A stretch of DNA of 64,000 nt, taken from Microbacterium sp. zg-B185 (GTDB lineage: Bacteria > Actinomycetota > Actinomycetes > Actinomycetales > Microbacteriaceae). Within the stretch, counting starts at the first letter, position 1; the number at the start of each line of letters is the position of its first letter. Shown here piece by piece: positions 19,210 to 28,794 of this stretch. Position numbers and translations under genes: made by a program. A model generated the notes under the pieces. The model made no database searches, was not told the DNA's origin, and saw nothing but the letters and a program-made list of their open reading frames with translations. The DNA lies in NCBI RefSeq assembly GCF_030246885.1, contig NZ_CP126739.1:3286001-3350000 (forward strand). Reading direction: 5' to 3'.

Positions 19210-20745
19210 ATGAGCACTGACGATGGCGTCGAGCGGGGCCCCACCGTCCCCCCGGATGACGGGTCACGCCCGGCGGCGGAAGTGCGCACGCCGGTGGAGG
19301 ACGGCGCCGACCACGACAGCCGGTTCTTCGGGCAGCCGTGGGCGCTGGCGCACGTGTTCGGCGTCGAGATGTGGGAGCGGTTCAGCTTCTACGGCATGCA
19401 GGGCATCCTGCTCATCTACATGTACTACTCCGTCGCCGAGGGCGGCCTGGGGGTCCCGGAGGTCATCGCCACGGGCATCGTCGGGGCCTACGGCGGGGCG
19501 GTGTACCTCTCCACGATTCTGGGCGCATGGCTGGCCGACCGCCTGTTCGGGTCGGAGCGCGTGCTGTTCGTCAGCGCGATCGTGATCATGTGCGGGCACA
19601 TCGCGCTCGCACTGCTGCCGGGATACGTGGGTCTGGGCATCGGCCTGGTGCTGGTCGCGGTCGGCTCGGGCGGCCTGAAGGCCAATGCGACCTCGGTGGT
19701 CGGAACCCTCTACTCCGAGGATGACCCGCGACGGGATGCCGGCTTCTCCCTGTTCTATCTCGGCATCAACCTGGGCGCATTCTTCGGTCCGCTGCTGACC
19801 GGTCTGCTGCAGACCACCTGGGGCTTCCACTGGGGCTTCGGGCTGGCGGCGGCGGGCATGGCGTTGGGGCTGCTGCAGTATTCGTTCGGCCGCAAGCAGC
19901 TGCCCGCGGCATCCCGCGCCGTGCCCAACCCGCTGCCGCGCGCACGCTACGGCGCGGTGATCGGCATCGCCGTCGCGGGGGCCGTCGTCCTGGTCGCTCT
20001 GGTGCTGCTGGGGGTGATCCGCGCCGACAACCTCGCCGGGGTGGTGATCATCGCCACGGTCATCGCCACCATCGCCTACTTCGCGGTGATCCTCTCCAGC
20101 CGCCGGATCAGCGCCATTGAGCGGTCACGCGTGTTCGGTTTCATCCCGCTGTTCATCGTCAGCGTCGGGTTCTGGTCGCTGTACCAGCAGCAGTTCACCG
20201 TGCTGACCGTGTACTCGGACAAGCGCCTCGACCGCTCGATCTTCGGGTGGGAGATGCCGGTGTCGTGGGTCCAGTCGATCAACCCGATCTTCATCATCGT
20301 GCTTTCCGGCGTCTTCGCCGCGGTGTGGACCAAGCTCGGCACCCGCCAGCCCTCGACGCCGATCAAGTTCGGCCTCGGCGCGATCATCATGGGCGCCGCG
20401 TTCCTGCTGTTCCTGCCGTGGGCGAACGGGGCGCCCAACAGCACGCCGCTGCTGGCGATCGTCGGCATCCTGCTGGTCTTCACGATCGCCGAGCTGCTCA
20501 TCTCACCGGTGGGGCTGTCGGTGACCACGAAGCTGGCCCCGAAGGTCTTCCACACGCAGATGATCGCGCTGTTCTTCCTGTCCATCGCGCTCGGCACGGC
20601 CCTGGCCGGGTGGCTCGCGCAGTTCTACGATCCCGAGAACGAGGTGCCGTACTTCACGTCGCTCGGCTTCGTGGCGATCGGGCTGGGCGCCGCGCTCCTG
20701 TTCGCGGTGAAGCCGGTGCTGGCGCTGATGAAGGGCGTCCGCTGA
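19210..20745 (+). CDS. Peptide MFS transporter (POT/PTR2 family)
   Basis: A 511-residue proton-coupled oligopeptide transporter. After a cytoplasmic N-terminal tail of about 45 residues, the first helix carries the family motif [16 protein letters not shown] (ExxERFxYYG pattern), where the Glu/Arg residues couple protons. About 14 membrane segments follow, with the second POT signature near [25 protein letters not shown]. It imports di- and tripeptides. The gap to the MFS gene is 20 bp. Confidence 0.93.
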   Translation: [511 protein letters not shown]

Positions 20746-20825
20746 CCGGCGTCCCCGCTGACCCCGTCCCGCGAGAGCGGACGGGCACCGCGAGACAGCG
20801 GAGTTCTGTCCCGGGCTGGTGGCGG

Positions 20826-22421
20826 CTATCCGGTCTGGCGGGTGTGATCCGATGCGGCCAGCTGTTCCGCGGCTTTGCGAGCGCCGCGCACCGCGACCGC
20901 GACGCTCATCAGCGTGGGGTTCATCGCGTTCGCGGTCGGGATCACGCCGTTGCCCCCCACGATCAGGCCGTCGACGCCCCACACCCGCGACCACGGGTCC
21001 GCGACCGACGTGCCGTCGTCGGCCTCCCCTATCCGCATGGTGCCCATGTAGTGCAGGCTCGACCCGTTCGGCAGGAGCCGGGGCTCCGCGATGAACGTGC
21101 CCAGCGCGTTGCCCGCGCGGCGCAGCCGCTCGGTGGCCGCCGCGATCTCGGCGTTCTCGGCATCCGTCAGCTCGTACTCGATCGTCATGTTCGGAAACCC
21201 GCGGTAGTCCAGCTCCTCGTCCGAGAACGTCACGCCGTCCTGGAACCGCGGGCGTTTGCGCATGCCGTAGCCCATATTCACGTAGCCCCAGCGGTTGCCC
21301 GCGGCCGGGTGCGACGGGTCGAGCGGGAACGGCGGGTTCTCGGCGTACATGACCTGCAGCGAGAAGGGATGGTTCGGCTCCGAGAACGGGATGCGGTTGA
21401 CCGCCGCGACCGGGTCGGCCGGGTTCACCGAGCGTCGGGCGATCTCGGCGTCCACATCGGCCTCGGACGCGAACCGTCCGATCTTGTCCGGATCGAGAGC
21501 GACGGTGGAGATCACGACGGGGTGCTCGGTGAGATAGCGCCCGAGCGCCGGCGGCCTGATGCCGGACGCCCACAGCAGCTGCGGTGAGCGGAACGCGTCG
21601 GCGGCGACGACGACGAGATCCGCCGGCACGACACGCGTCTCGCGGGTGCGGAGGTCCTCGACCGTGACGCCGACCGCCCGACCGTCCTGCACCTCGACAC
21701 GGCGCACCAGCGTGAGATCGCGCAGCTCGAACCGGGCGCTCAACGGCGACTCCGGGTCGATGAGGGGCCCGAGCACCATGTCCGCCCCGGCCCAGCGCAT
21801 GGTGCCGTCCGGCTGCGGGTCGCCGGCGACGGGCAGGGTGCTCGGCCCGTAGCCGTCGGGCAGTTCACCGGCGTACTCCTCCTCGAGCAGCGACCGGATG
21901 CCTTCACCGACCGCCGAGTCCGCGAACGCCGCGCTCTGGACGTGCAGCAGGTCCTTGGCGACCTCGAGCAGGTCGTGCCATTCGTCATCGGCGATGAACG
22001 GGATCTTCTCGCTGAAGGCGGGCGCCGGTGTCGCGCAGGTCCAGTGCGCCCCCTGTCCGCCGACGTTGGTCGCGGCCGCCACGGCCGGAAAGGTCGGCGC
22101 GTGCGCGGAGCCGTCCCCGCCGAAGTCGAGGAGGTGCGTGCCCTGTCGCGCCGTGAACATGCCCTCCACCACAGCACCGGCCGGGATGCCCAGCGACTCC
22201 CGCAGCTCCCCCGCCTGTGGGCCCTGCGACATCTCGCGCGCACGTTCCTTCTCGGCGGGGTCGGCGATGTTGCGCACACTCTCACCCGGGATCGCGGTCA
22301 GCTGCGGACCCGCCTCGAACATCACCACGTGCGCGTCCGGCAGCTGCTCCAGGAGCATCCGCGCGTACGCGGAGCCGATCGGTCCGCTGCCGACGACGGC
22401 GATGGTGGCGTGGTGCGACAT
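20826..22421 (-). CDS. GMC-family FAD oxidoreductase (pyranose/C-glycoside 3-oxidase-like)
   Basis: A 531-residue flavoprotein starting at the ATG at 22421, with a GAAGGAGA ribosome-binding site; the longer open frame upstream is a shadow of the MFS gene. The FAD motif is VVGSGPIGSAYARMLLE. It ends with the GMC active-site pair, His457 in SSLHYMGTM and Asn501 in PTANAMNPTLM. This is the arrangement of pyranose 2-oxidases and of FAD C-glycoside 3-oxidases such as CarA. It is a clear paralog of the GMC enzyme at 38476. It lies last in the aromatic cluster, after the MFS gene. Sugar C3 or C2 oxidation is likely; the substrate is inferred. Confidence 0.82.
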   Translation of the reverse strand: MSHHATIAVVGSGPIGSAYARMLLEQLPDAHVVMFEAGPQLTAIPGESVRNIADPAEKERAREMSQGPQAGELRESLGIPAGAVVEGMFTARQGTHLLDFGGDGSAHAPTFPAVAAATNVGGQGAHWTCATPAPAFSEKIPFIADDEWHDLLEVAKDLLHVQSAAFADSAVGEGIRSLLEEEYAGELPDGYGPSTLPVAGDPQPDGTMRWAGADMVLGPLIDPESPLSARFELRDLTLVRRVEVQDGRAVGVTVEDLRTRETRVVPADLVVVAADAFRSPQLLWASGIRPPALGRYLTEHPVVISTVALDPDKIGRFASEADVDAEIARRSVNPADPVAAVNRIPFSEPNHPFSLQVMYAENPPFPLDPSHPAAGNRWGYVNMGYGMRKRPRFQDGVTFSDEELDYRGFPNMTIEYELTDAENAEIAAATERLRRAGNALGTFIAEPRLLPNGSSLHYMGTMRIGEADDGTSVADPWSRVWGVDGLIVGGNGVIPTANAMNPTLMSVAVAVRGARKAAEQLAASDHTRQTG

Positions 22422-22450
22422 GGTGTCTCCTTCGGGACGAGTTCGGGTGC

Positions 22451-23947
22451 TCAGGCGATCGCGGACTCGGCCGCAGCCGTCGACGGCGCGTCGCGCTCGT
22501 CGGACAGGCGCCCCGGCGGAAGCAGGAGGGACGCGACGATACCGACCACGTAGGCAAGTGCGAGGCCGATGAAGATCGGCGCGAGCACCCCGGAATACAG
22601 TTCGGCCACCTGGGTCTGAACGGCCGGGGATGCGGCTGCCACGGCCTGCGGAGTGAGGGTCGCGGCATCCAGCGACGCCGGCAGTCCCGCGGTCACCCCC
22701 ACCCCGATCAGGCCCCCGACGATCGCGGTGGCCGTGGTGGAGCCGACCTGCCGGACGAGGCTGACGGTGGCCGTCACACTGCCCGTGTCCGAACGCGACG
22801 CGGCGCTCTGCGCCACCGCCACGATGATGTTCATGAACGACCCCGTGCCGATGCCGACCAGCCCCATCGCCAGCATCGGCACCCACAGCGGCATCCCGGC
22901 CGGCAGGAATGCCATGACGAGCAGGCCGATCGCGGCCGCGGAGGTGCCGAAGATGGGGAAGGCCCGGTACCGGCCCGTGCGGCTCGCGAGCGATCCGGTG
23001 ACGAGCGTGCTGACCAGCATCCCGAACACGGTCGCGATGGGCACCAGCCCGGACACGGTGGCCGACGTACCGTACGCCATCTGAATGAAGGTCGGCACGT
23101 AGGAGACGACGGAGAAGAGGCCGACGCCGATCACGGTGGACAGGACGATGCAGAACAGGATCGTGCGATTGGCGAAGTGCCGCAGCGGCACCACCGGCTC
23201 CGACACCCGCAGCTCGATCGCGATGAAGGCGGCAAGACCGACGATCGCCACCAGCGCGGCCACGAGCACCGGGACGCCGCTGTCGCCGCCCGCGCTGGCC
23301 CAACCGGCTCCGAGCACGAACGCGGTGACCGTGATGCCGAGCACCACCGCTCCCGCGATGTCGAACCGCCGGGCGGACCTCCCGGCGATGTGCGGCACCG
23401 CGACGACCGCGAGCGCCAGCGCCAGCATGCCGATCGGGATGTTCATCCAGAAGATCCAGCGCCAGCCCCACGCGTCGGTGATCAGACCGCCGGCAAGCGG
23501 TCCGACCAGGATCGCGATGGGGAAGGCCGCCCCGATCAGGGAGAGGATGCGGGGACGTTCCCGCGGGGTGGTGACCTCGCCCACGATCGTCTGCGGCATG
23601 AGGTGGAGTCCGGCGGACCCGATGCCCTGCGCGACGCGGGCGGTGGCCAGCTGCGTGATGTCCTGAGCGAGGCCGCAGAAGAGCGAGGCGATGATGAACA
23701 GCGCCAGGCTCGCCAGGAAGACCAGGCGTGCGCCGACCAGGTCGGCCAGCTTGCCGAGCACCGGCAGAAGCACCGTGCTGGCCAGCGTGTACGAGACGAT
23801 GACCCAGCTCATGTGCTCGACGGCGCCCAGCTCGCCGGCGATCGTCGCCAGCGAGGTCGCGACGACGGTGTGGTCGAGGGCGCCGAGGAACGACACGGTC
23901 AGCAGTGCGACGATGAGGAGGCGGAGCCTCCAGGGAGAAAGCGGCAT
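22451..23947 (-). CDS. MFS transporter, DHA2 (EmrB/QacA-like) family
   Basis: About 498 residues with 14 membrane segments. The MFS motif is KLADLVGARLVFLASLALF, and motif C is GPLAGGLITDAWGWRWIFWMNIPIG, characteristic of DHA2 carriers. The ATG at 23947 (MPLSPWRLRLL) is preferred over a GTG 63 nt upstream because it starts directly before the first helix. It probably exports or imports an aromatic or glycoside compound for the surrounding pathway. It is co-oriented with the GMC gene 29 bp downstream. A promoter with an operator-like palindrome sits upstream at 24049-24077. Confidence 0.85.
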   Translation of the reverse strand: MPLSPWRLRLLIVALLTVSFLGALDHTVVATSLATIAGELGAVEHMSWVIVSYTLASTVLLPVLGKLADLVGARLVFLASLALFIIASLFCGLAQDITQLATARVAQGIGSAGLHLMPQTIVGEVTTPRERPRILSLIGAAFPIAILVGPLAGGLITDAWGWRWIFWMNIPIGMLALALAVVAVPHIAGRSARRFDIAGAVVLGITVTAFVLGAGWASAGGDSGVPVLVAALVAIVGLAAFIAIELRVSEPVVPLRHFANRTILFCIVLSTVIGVGLFSVVSYVPTFIQMAYGTSATVSGLVPIATVFGMLVSTLVTGSLASRTGRYRAFPIFGTSAAAIGLLVMAFLPAGMPLWVPMLAMGLVGIGTGSFMNIIVAVAQSAASRSDTGSVTATVSLVRQVGSTTATAIVGGLIGVGVTAGLPASLDAATLTPQAVAAASPAVQTQVAELYSGVLAPIFIGLALAYVVGIVASLLLPPGRLSDERDAPSTAAAESAIA

Positions 23948-24048
23948 ACGCGATTCACCCGAACGATCGGGCCGTCGACGCGACGGTGTGTGCCCCCCGC
24001 GCGACGTCACGCGAGGGAACGGATCCGGGGGATCCCGACGTCATGTCA

Positions 24049-24077
24049 ATCCTAAACGCGCTTTAGCGCAAAAGCAA
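24049..24077 (-). promoter_or_regulatory. Promoter with operator in spacer, upstream of MFS-GMC genes
   Basis: On the minus strand, -35 TTGCTT (24072-24077), a 17-bp spacer and -10 TAGGAT (24049-24054). The spacer contains a near-palindrome, CTAAA-GCGCG-TTTAG (24052-24066), with perfect 5-bp arms, well placed for a repressor to block polymerase. It lies in the 73-bp gap after the FAH gene, so the MFS-GMC pair can be transcribed separately. The same layout with the same -35 is seen at 38439-38467. Confidence 0.55.
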
Positions 24078-24083
24078 CATAAG

Positions 24084-25055
24084 TCAGCGGGATCGCATCC
24101 GCGACCGCGGTCGGGCCGGCGACACCGCGGGAACGCGGACGGGCGAACCTACGGACCCGATCAGCTCACCGATCCCCTCGACCACCATGCGCACCTCATC
24201 GCCTTCGCGCAGCGGCGGCGGGATCAGCGCGCCGGCACGCCCCCACAGCTCGCCGAGGCACCCGCCGTTGCCGACGGTCCCCGACCCGAGCACATCTCCC
24301 GCGACGACCTTCGAGTTGCGCGCGGCATAGGCCACCAGTTCGGGGAACGGCCAGCCCATGTTCGAGACCAGATCCGCGCCGATCAGTGCGTCGTTCACGT
24401 ACACCTCGGCGCGCACCGCGAGGAACCCGTCCTCGTCGAGGAAGGGGGCCAGCTCATCGGCGCTGACGATCCATGGACCGAGCGAGGTGCCGAAGTCCTT
24501 GCCTTTCGCGGGCCCGAGGCGCACCTTCATCTCGCGGGCCTGCAGGTCCCGCGCGGACCAGTCGTTCATGATCGTGTAGCCGAAGATGTGGGATGCCGCG
24601 GCATCCGGTGTCAGGTTCGACCCGTCCGATCCGGGCACGCCGCCGACGACGACGGCGAGCTCCAGCTCGAAGTCCAGTCGCTCGGTGACCGGCGGGCGCA
24701 CCGCCTCGCCGGGCCCCAGGACGGTGTGCGGATTCGTGAAGTAGAACGTGGGGGCGTCGTACCATTCCTCGGCGACGTGGCTTGTTCCCTCGACTCCCGC
24801 GCTCACCCCCTCGACGTGCTCCTCGAACGCGACGAAGTCGCGGATGGCCGCCGGCACCAGCGGCGCGAGCAGCCGGACGTCGTCGAGGCGCTGACCGGCC
24901 GAGTGGTCCGCGCGCAGGACCAGCGCCTGCGCGGCGAGGACTCCCCGAGTCAGAACGTCGGCGACGGTCAGCCCGTGCGGGAACGGCACCACCCGCTCAT
25001 CGATCACGAATCCCTCGCCGATCGCACCGTCCGCGACCCAGCGCGCGACCCTCAT
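24084..25055 (-). CDS. Fumarylacetoacetate hydrolase family protein
   Basis: A 323-residue enzyme of the FAH superfamily, which hydrolyses, hydrates or decarboxylates C-C bonds of beta-keto ring-fission products using a bound Mg or Mn ion. FAH blocks seen are FELELAVVVG (metal Glu pair), GYTIMNDWSARDLQ, GPAKGKDFGTSLGPWIV and VAGDVLGSGTVGNGGCLGELWG. Its start overlaps the end of the truncated amidohydrolase gene by 4 bp. A second FAH protein lies in the same cluster, so the two probably act on successive products of extradiol ring cleavage. Confidence 0.88.
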   Translation of the reverse strand: MRVARWVADGAIGEGFVIDERVVPFPHGLTVADVLTRGVLAAQALVLRADHSAGQRLDDVRLLAPLVPAAIRDFVAFEEHVEGVSAGVEGTSHVAEEWYDAPTFYFTNPHTVLGPGEAVRPPVTERLDFELELAVVVGGVPGSDGSNLTPDAAASHIFGYTIMNDWSARDLQAREMKVRLGPAKGKDFGTSLGPWIVSADELAPFLDEDGFLAVRAEVYVNDALIGADLVSNMGWPFPELVAYAARNSKVVAGDVLGSGTVGNGGCLGELWGRAGALIPPPLREGDEVRMVVEGIGELIGSVGSPVRVPAVSPARPRSRMRSR

Positions 25056-25537
25056 GCGTGCACCAGCGCTTTCAGGAGCGTCTGGGCGTTGCCGCCCAGG
25101 ATGCGTGCGGCCAGTTCTGCCGGCAGCCCGGCGCCCCGCACGAACGTGACCGGGTCATCCAGTCCCATATCGAACGGGTAGTCGCTGCCGAGCAGGACCT
25201 GGGATCCGCCGGCCACCTCGACCAGCGTGCGCAGGTCGTGCGGGTCGTGCACGACGGTGTCGAACCAGATCCTGCGCAGGTAGCTGGCCCACTGCCGCTG
25301 GACACCCTGCGCGTCCATGTCGGCCAGCCGCACCCGCACATCCGTGAGCTTCGGGATCCGCGCGCCCACCATCGGCCCGGAGACGGCGAGGCTCTCGGCA
25401 CCGTTGCGCAGCAGCTCCAGCTCCGCCGCCGCGCGCACTCCGTCGGCGGCGCGCCGCTGCACCTCCTCGTGGAGGGCGGGCAGCAGCACGTGAGCGTGCA
25501 CATCGGTGACGGCGACGGAGTCGATCGCCTCCGTCAT
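25052..25537 (-). pseudogene. ACMSD-like amidohydrolase with internal in-frame deletion
   Basis: The remaining frame is 161 residues, about half the normal length for this family. The N-terminus keeps the metal motif DVHAHVLLP (the HxH pair) and DVRVRLADMDAQGVQ. It then jumps straight to the C-terminal block YLRRIWFDTVVHDPHDLRTLVEVAGGSQVLLGSDYPFDMG. The missing middle (about 160-170 residues) would hold the barrel strands with the other metal-binding histidines, so the product is very likely inactive. The frame is intact and still overlaps both neighbours by 4 bp, so a simple in-frame deletion is likely. The related enzymes decarboxylate or hydrolyse aromatic or muconate acids. Confidence 0.75.
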
Positions 25538-26670
25538 ACCGGCTCCGCCATCTTCTGAGCGATCCCGAAGATCAGTCCGCCGGCGTCCGCGTCCCGGTTG
25601 CCGTCGATCTGCCACTGGCCGAGCTGTACGGATGCCTCCACCACCGCCTTCGCACGCGGGAGGCGTCGGGCATGGAACTGGTCCCAGAGCTCCTGGTCGA
25701 CGGCATCCCGCTGGGTGAGCAGCTCGGCCAGGACGAACGCATCCTCCAGCCCCTGTGCGGCACCCTGCGCGATGGTCGGGGGGCAGCTGTGCGCGGCATC
25801 CCCGATCACCACGACGCGACCACGGTTCCACGAAGCGTCCAGGATGTGCTGCGTGAACCAGGTGTAGTTCGCGTGCGCGCCGTCTGCGAGGTCCGCGCGG
25901 ATCGAGTTCCACGGTCCGTCATAGGCGCGGGATTCCTCGAGCATGATGCGGGTGGCATCCTCGTCGGAGGTGCCGAACCGGTCCTGCGCCTTCTCCACCA
26001 GGAACGCATACATGCTGTCCTGACCCGTCGGCGTGTACCCGGCGATGTAGACCGGACCGCCGTAGTACAGCTCGCTGCGCTCCACCTCGGCCGGGCGGGA
26101 GACGAACGTGCGCCAGATCCCCATGCCGGTGGGCTGCGGTTTCGTGTCGATGCCCATCAGGTCCCGCACGGTGGAGTGCAGGCCGTCGGCGCCGATCAGC
26201 AGGTCGTAGTGACCCGCCGACTCGTCGTCGACGAACACCTCGACCGCGCCGTCCGCCCGATCGTCGACGCCGGTGATCCTCCGGCCGAAGTGCACCCCCG
26301 CGCCGGCCCGCTGCGCGTGCTCGAGCAGGATCCGAGCGAGGTCGGCGCGCGGCATCCCCATCGCCGACGGGTAATCCGGCCCGCCCGTCTTCACGTCGGG
26401 CAGGGCTGCAACGATGGGTGCTCCGGGGCCGGGGGCGCGCAGGTTCAGACCCTCGAACGCGTAGCCCGCCGCACGGATGTCCTCCCATACGCCGATCGCG
26501 TCGAATACGCGCAGGGCGTTGCCCTGCAGCGAGATGCCGGACCCCAGCGCGCTCAGCTCGGGCTTGGCTTCGAACACGTCGACGGCGATGCCGGCCTTCG
26601 CGAGCTGGATGGCTGCGGCCAGCCCCGCGACGCCGCCTCCGGCGATGGCGGCCTTCTTCACTGCGGTCAT
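25534..26670 (-). CDS. FAD-dependent aromatic monooxygenase
   Basis: A 378-residue group A flavoprotein hydroxylase starting at the ATG at 26670 (AGAGAGG upstream); the longer open frame is a shadow of the cyclase gene. The GxGxxG motif is IAGGGVAGLAAAIQLAKAG, the middle DG motif is LLIGADGLHSTVRD, and the GD motif is VVVIGDAAHSCPPTIAQGAAQGLEDA. Such enzymes hydroxylate phenolic acids with NAD(P)H and O2, preparing the ring for cleavage. It lies between the truncated amidohydrolase gene and the cyclase gene; the dioxygenase gene is upstream in the same operon. The substrate is unknown. Confidence 0.85.
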   Translation of the reverse strand: MTAVKKAAIAGGGVAGLAAAIQLAKAGIAVDVFEAKPELSALGSGISLQGNALRVFDAIGVWEDIRAAGYAFEGLNLRAPGPGAPIVAALPDVKTGGPDYPSAMGMPRADLARILLEHAQRAGAGVHFGRRITGVDDRADGAVEVFVDDESAGHYDLLIGADGLHSTVRDLMGIDTKPQPTGMGIWRTFVSRPAEVERSELYYGGPVYIAGYTPTGQDSMYAFLVEKAQDRFGTSDEDATRIMLEESRAYDGPWNSIRADLADGAHANYTWFTQHILDASWNRGRVVVIGDAAHSCPPTIAQGAAQGLEDAFVLAELLTQRDAVDQELWDQFHARRLPRAKAVVEASVQLGQWQIDGNRDADAGGLIFGIAQKMAEPV

Positions 26671-26723
26671 GTCGGGAACCTCTCTGTTCTCGTACGGTGC
26701 TGATCTTCGGGTGAGGTCGCGAC

Positions 26724-27713
26724 CTACAGGATCGCGACGGGGTTGATGGGTGATCCGACCGCGCCGGTGATCGGCAGGGGCGGCGCGGAGAGGAGGAAGT
26801 CGTACCGCCCCGAGGCGGCACACGCCTCGGCGAGCGCCTCGAGGTCCCACATCTCGCCGATGGTCAAGCCGATGTTCGGGATCACCACCTGGTGAAGGGG
26901 CTGGAACGCGGGCACGTCGAACTCGTTGGGACGCACCTCGAAACCCCATGTGTCGGTGGCGATCGCCGCGATCTCGGTGCGGTGCAGCCACCCGGCGGTC
27001 GTGAGCGAGAGCCCGGGCGCGGGCCCGCCGGCGTAGTCGCCCCAGCCGTCGCGGCGTGCGCGGGCGAGCTGACCGGTGCGGACCAGGACGATGTCGCCGC
27101 GGCCGATCGTCACGCCCTCGGCCCGCGCGGTCGCGTCGAGGTCCGCCGTGGTGATCGCGTAGCCGTCGGGCAGTTCGCCGGTCTCGGGCTGCAGGTGGCG
27201 GCCGACGTCGAGCAGCACTCCGCGCGAGACGATGACGGATGCCGCGTGCTCGATGCCCGTGACGAGGTCCCCCTCGCTGGTGACCACGTCGCCGGCCCGG
27301 CGACCGTTCCAGGCCATGCCGTGATCGAAGATGTGGCCGAGGCCGTCCCACTGCGTGGAGCACTGCAGGGGCATGGAGATGACGTCGTCCGCTCCGCCGA
27401 TGCCGTGCGGGAAACCCTGGTTGCCGCGTTCGGCGTCGACGCCGGTGTCGGTCATCGTGTGCACCGGATTGGTCCGGCGGCGCCACCCCTTCTGCGGCCC
27501 GTTCGTGTCGAAGGACTGCGACAGCGAGACGACCGCACCCTCACGCACGAGCGCGGCCGCCTCGATCCGCTTGGCGGAGTCGATCAGATTGAGGGTGCCG
27601 AGCACGTCGTCTGGTCCCCATCTCCCCCAGTTGCGGTACGCCTCGGCGCGCGCGGCGATCTCGGCCTCGGGATTCGTGCGGTCGAGGTCGGCAGGGTCGT
27701 CGGACGGCGTCAT
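26724..27713 (-). CDS. Cyclase family protein (kynurenine formamidase-like fold)
   Basis: A 329-residue protein of the cyclase/formamidase superfamily. The recognisable block is MPLQCSTQWDGLGHIFDHGMAWNGR (the metal-site region in this subgroup), and there are typical GDIVLVRTGQL and PVLHQVVIPNIGLTIGEMW-like segments. Members hydrolyse amides or lactones such as isatin or formylkynurenine. It overlaps the start region of the downstream-strand FAH gene by 1 bp (ATGA) and is 53 bp from the monooxygenase. In this cluster it may open a lactone or amide ring of an aromatic intermediate; this is an inference. Confidence 0.8.
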   Translation of the reverse strand: MTPSDDPADLDRTNPEAEIAARAEAYRNWGRWGPDDVLGTLNLIDSAKRIEAAALVREGAVVSLSQSFDTNGPQKGWRRRTNPVHTMTDTGVDAERGNQGFPHGIGGADDVISMPLQCSTQWDGLGHIFDHGMAWNGRRAGDVVTSEGDLVTGIEHAASVIVSRGVLLDVGRHLQPETGELPDGYAITTADLDATARAEGVTIGRGDIVLVRTGQLARARRDGWGDYAGGPAPGLSLTTAGWLHRTEIAAIATDTWGFEVRPNEFDVPAFQPLHQVVIPNIGLTIGEMWDLEALAEACAASGRYDFLLSAPPLPITGAVGSPINPVAIL

Positions 27714-28708
27714 CACAGGCTCGTTTCCCGGGTGGACACGCCGGCGCCCGATCGAGGGGCGACGCACCGCACGGCCTGCGTGCCGAGGCCCTCGATGCTG
27801 CCGGTCATGACGTCGCCGTCGCGCAGGAACCGCCTCCAGTGCTGACCGTTGCCGGCCGGACTGCCGGTCAGCAGGATGTCGCCGGGCAGCAGCGGCATCG
27901 TCTGCGACGCTCCCGAGATGAGGGCGGGGATGTCGAAGAGCAGGTCGCTGGTGGAGCCGTCCTGCATGACCTGCCCGTTCAGCTCGAGGCGCAGGTTCAC
28001 CTCGCCGGCGCGCACGAACGGCGCGGGCACCAGGAACGGTCCGGTCGGAAGGAACCCCGGGGCGTTCTTGGACCGGTACCAGTCCGTGCCGATCTCCTTC
28101 ATGTCCTTGCGGAAGACGAGGTCGCGCGTGGTGATGTCGTTGACGATCGTGTAGCCGGCGACGTGATCCAGCGCCTCCTCCCGCGAGACCCGGAACGCCT
28201 CGCGACCGATCACCACTGCCAGCTCGAGCTCCCAATCGTGCTGATCGCTGTACGCCGGAAGCACCAGCGGCACGTCGTCCCCGACGACGCAGGCCTGCAG
28301 GCCGATGAAGAAGTACGGCTCGCCCCCGGCGGCCCGCTCGTCCATCATGGTGGCGGCGAACTCGCGCGCCTGCTCCGGCGTACGATCGCTGTTCTGGGTG
28401 AGGCCCGCGGCCACCAGTTCGATCACGTGCTGGCGGTAGTTCGCACCCGCCTGGAGCACCTGGCGCGGCTCGACCGGAGCGGTCAGGACCACCTCGGCCA
28501 CCGGCATCCAGGATCCGTCCGATGATGCCAGCGCACTCAGGCGGTCCCAGTCCGGCTCGGCGAGGAACGCGTTGAGGTCGGCGGCGCCGAGCTCAACGGC
28601 GGTGAGGCGACGGATGCGGTCACCGGCGACCAGACCGAGGGCGACACCGTCGGCGTCTCGGAAGCGGCCGAGCGCGAACGGGGCGTGGAGTCGGTCGGTC
28701 GTCGTCAT
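27713..28708 (-). CDS. Fumarylacetoacetate hydrolase family protein (second copy)
   Basis: About 331 residues from the ATG at 28708 (GGAACC upstream); an ATG at 28732 is the alternative. FAH blocks seen are WELELAVVIGREAF, GYTIVNDITTRDLVFRKDM, PTGPFLVPAPF and LLPGDILLTGSPAGNG, the last being close to the ring-fission hydrolase consensus. It shares only part of its sequence with the FAH protein at 24084, so the two are different steps. It is translationally coupled to the cyclase gene and lies downstream of the extradiol dioxygenase gene. Confidence 0.87.
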   Translation of the reverse strand: MTTTDRLHAPFALGRFRDADGVALGLVAGDRIRRLTAVELGAADLNAFLAEPDWDRLSALASSDGSWMPVAEVVLTAPVEPRQVLQAGANYRQHVIELVAAGLTQNSDRTPEQAREFAATMMDERAAGGEPYFFIGLQACVVGDDVPLVLPAYSDQHDWELELAVVIGREAFRVSREEALDHVAGYTIVNDITTRDLVFRKDMKEIGTDWYRSKNAPGFLPTGPFLVPAPFVRAGEVNLRLELNGQVMQDGSTSDLLFDIPALISGASQTMPLLPGDILLTGSPAGNGQHWRRFLRDGDVMTGSIEGLGTQAVRCVAPRSGAGVSTRETSL

Positions 28709-28794
28709 CGTGTGGTTCCGTTCATCGCTCATCGTCGTGCGAGTGGTGGCTCGTGGGCGGCCCGGCATTCACGGCGCGCCGCCCACGAAGTCTG

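Noticed and set aside
17672..19267. A 531-residue minus-strand frame opposite the MFS gene
   Set aside because: Highly charged, repetitive composition with no domain; the plus-strand MFS has transmembrane segments and motifs.
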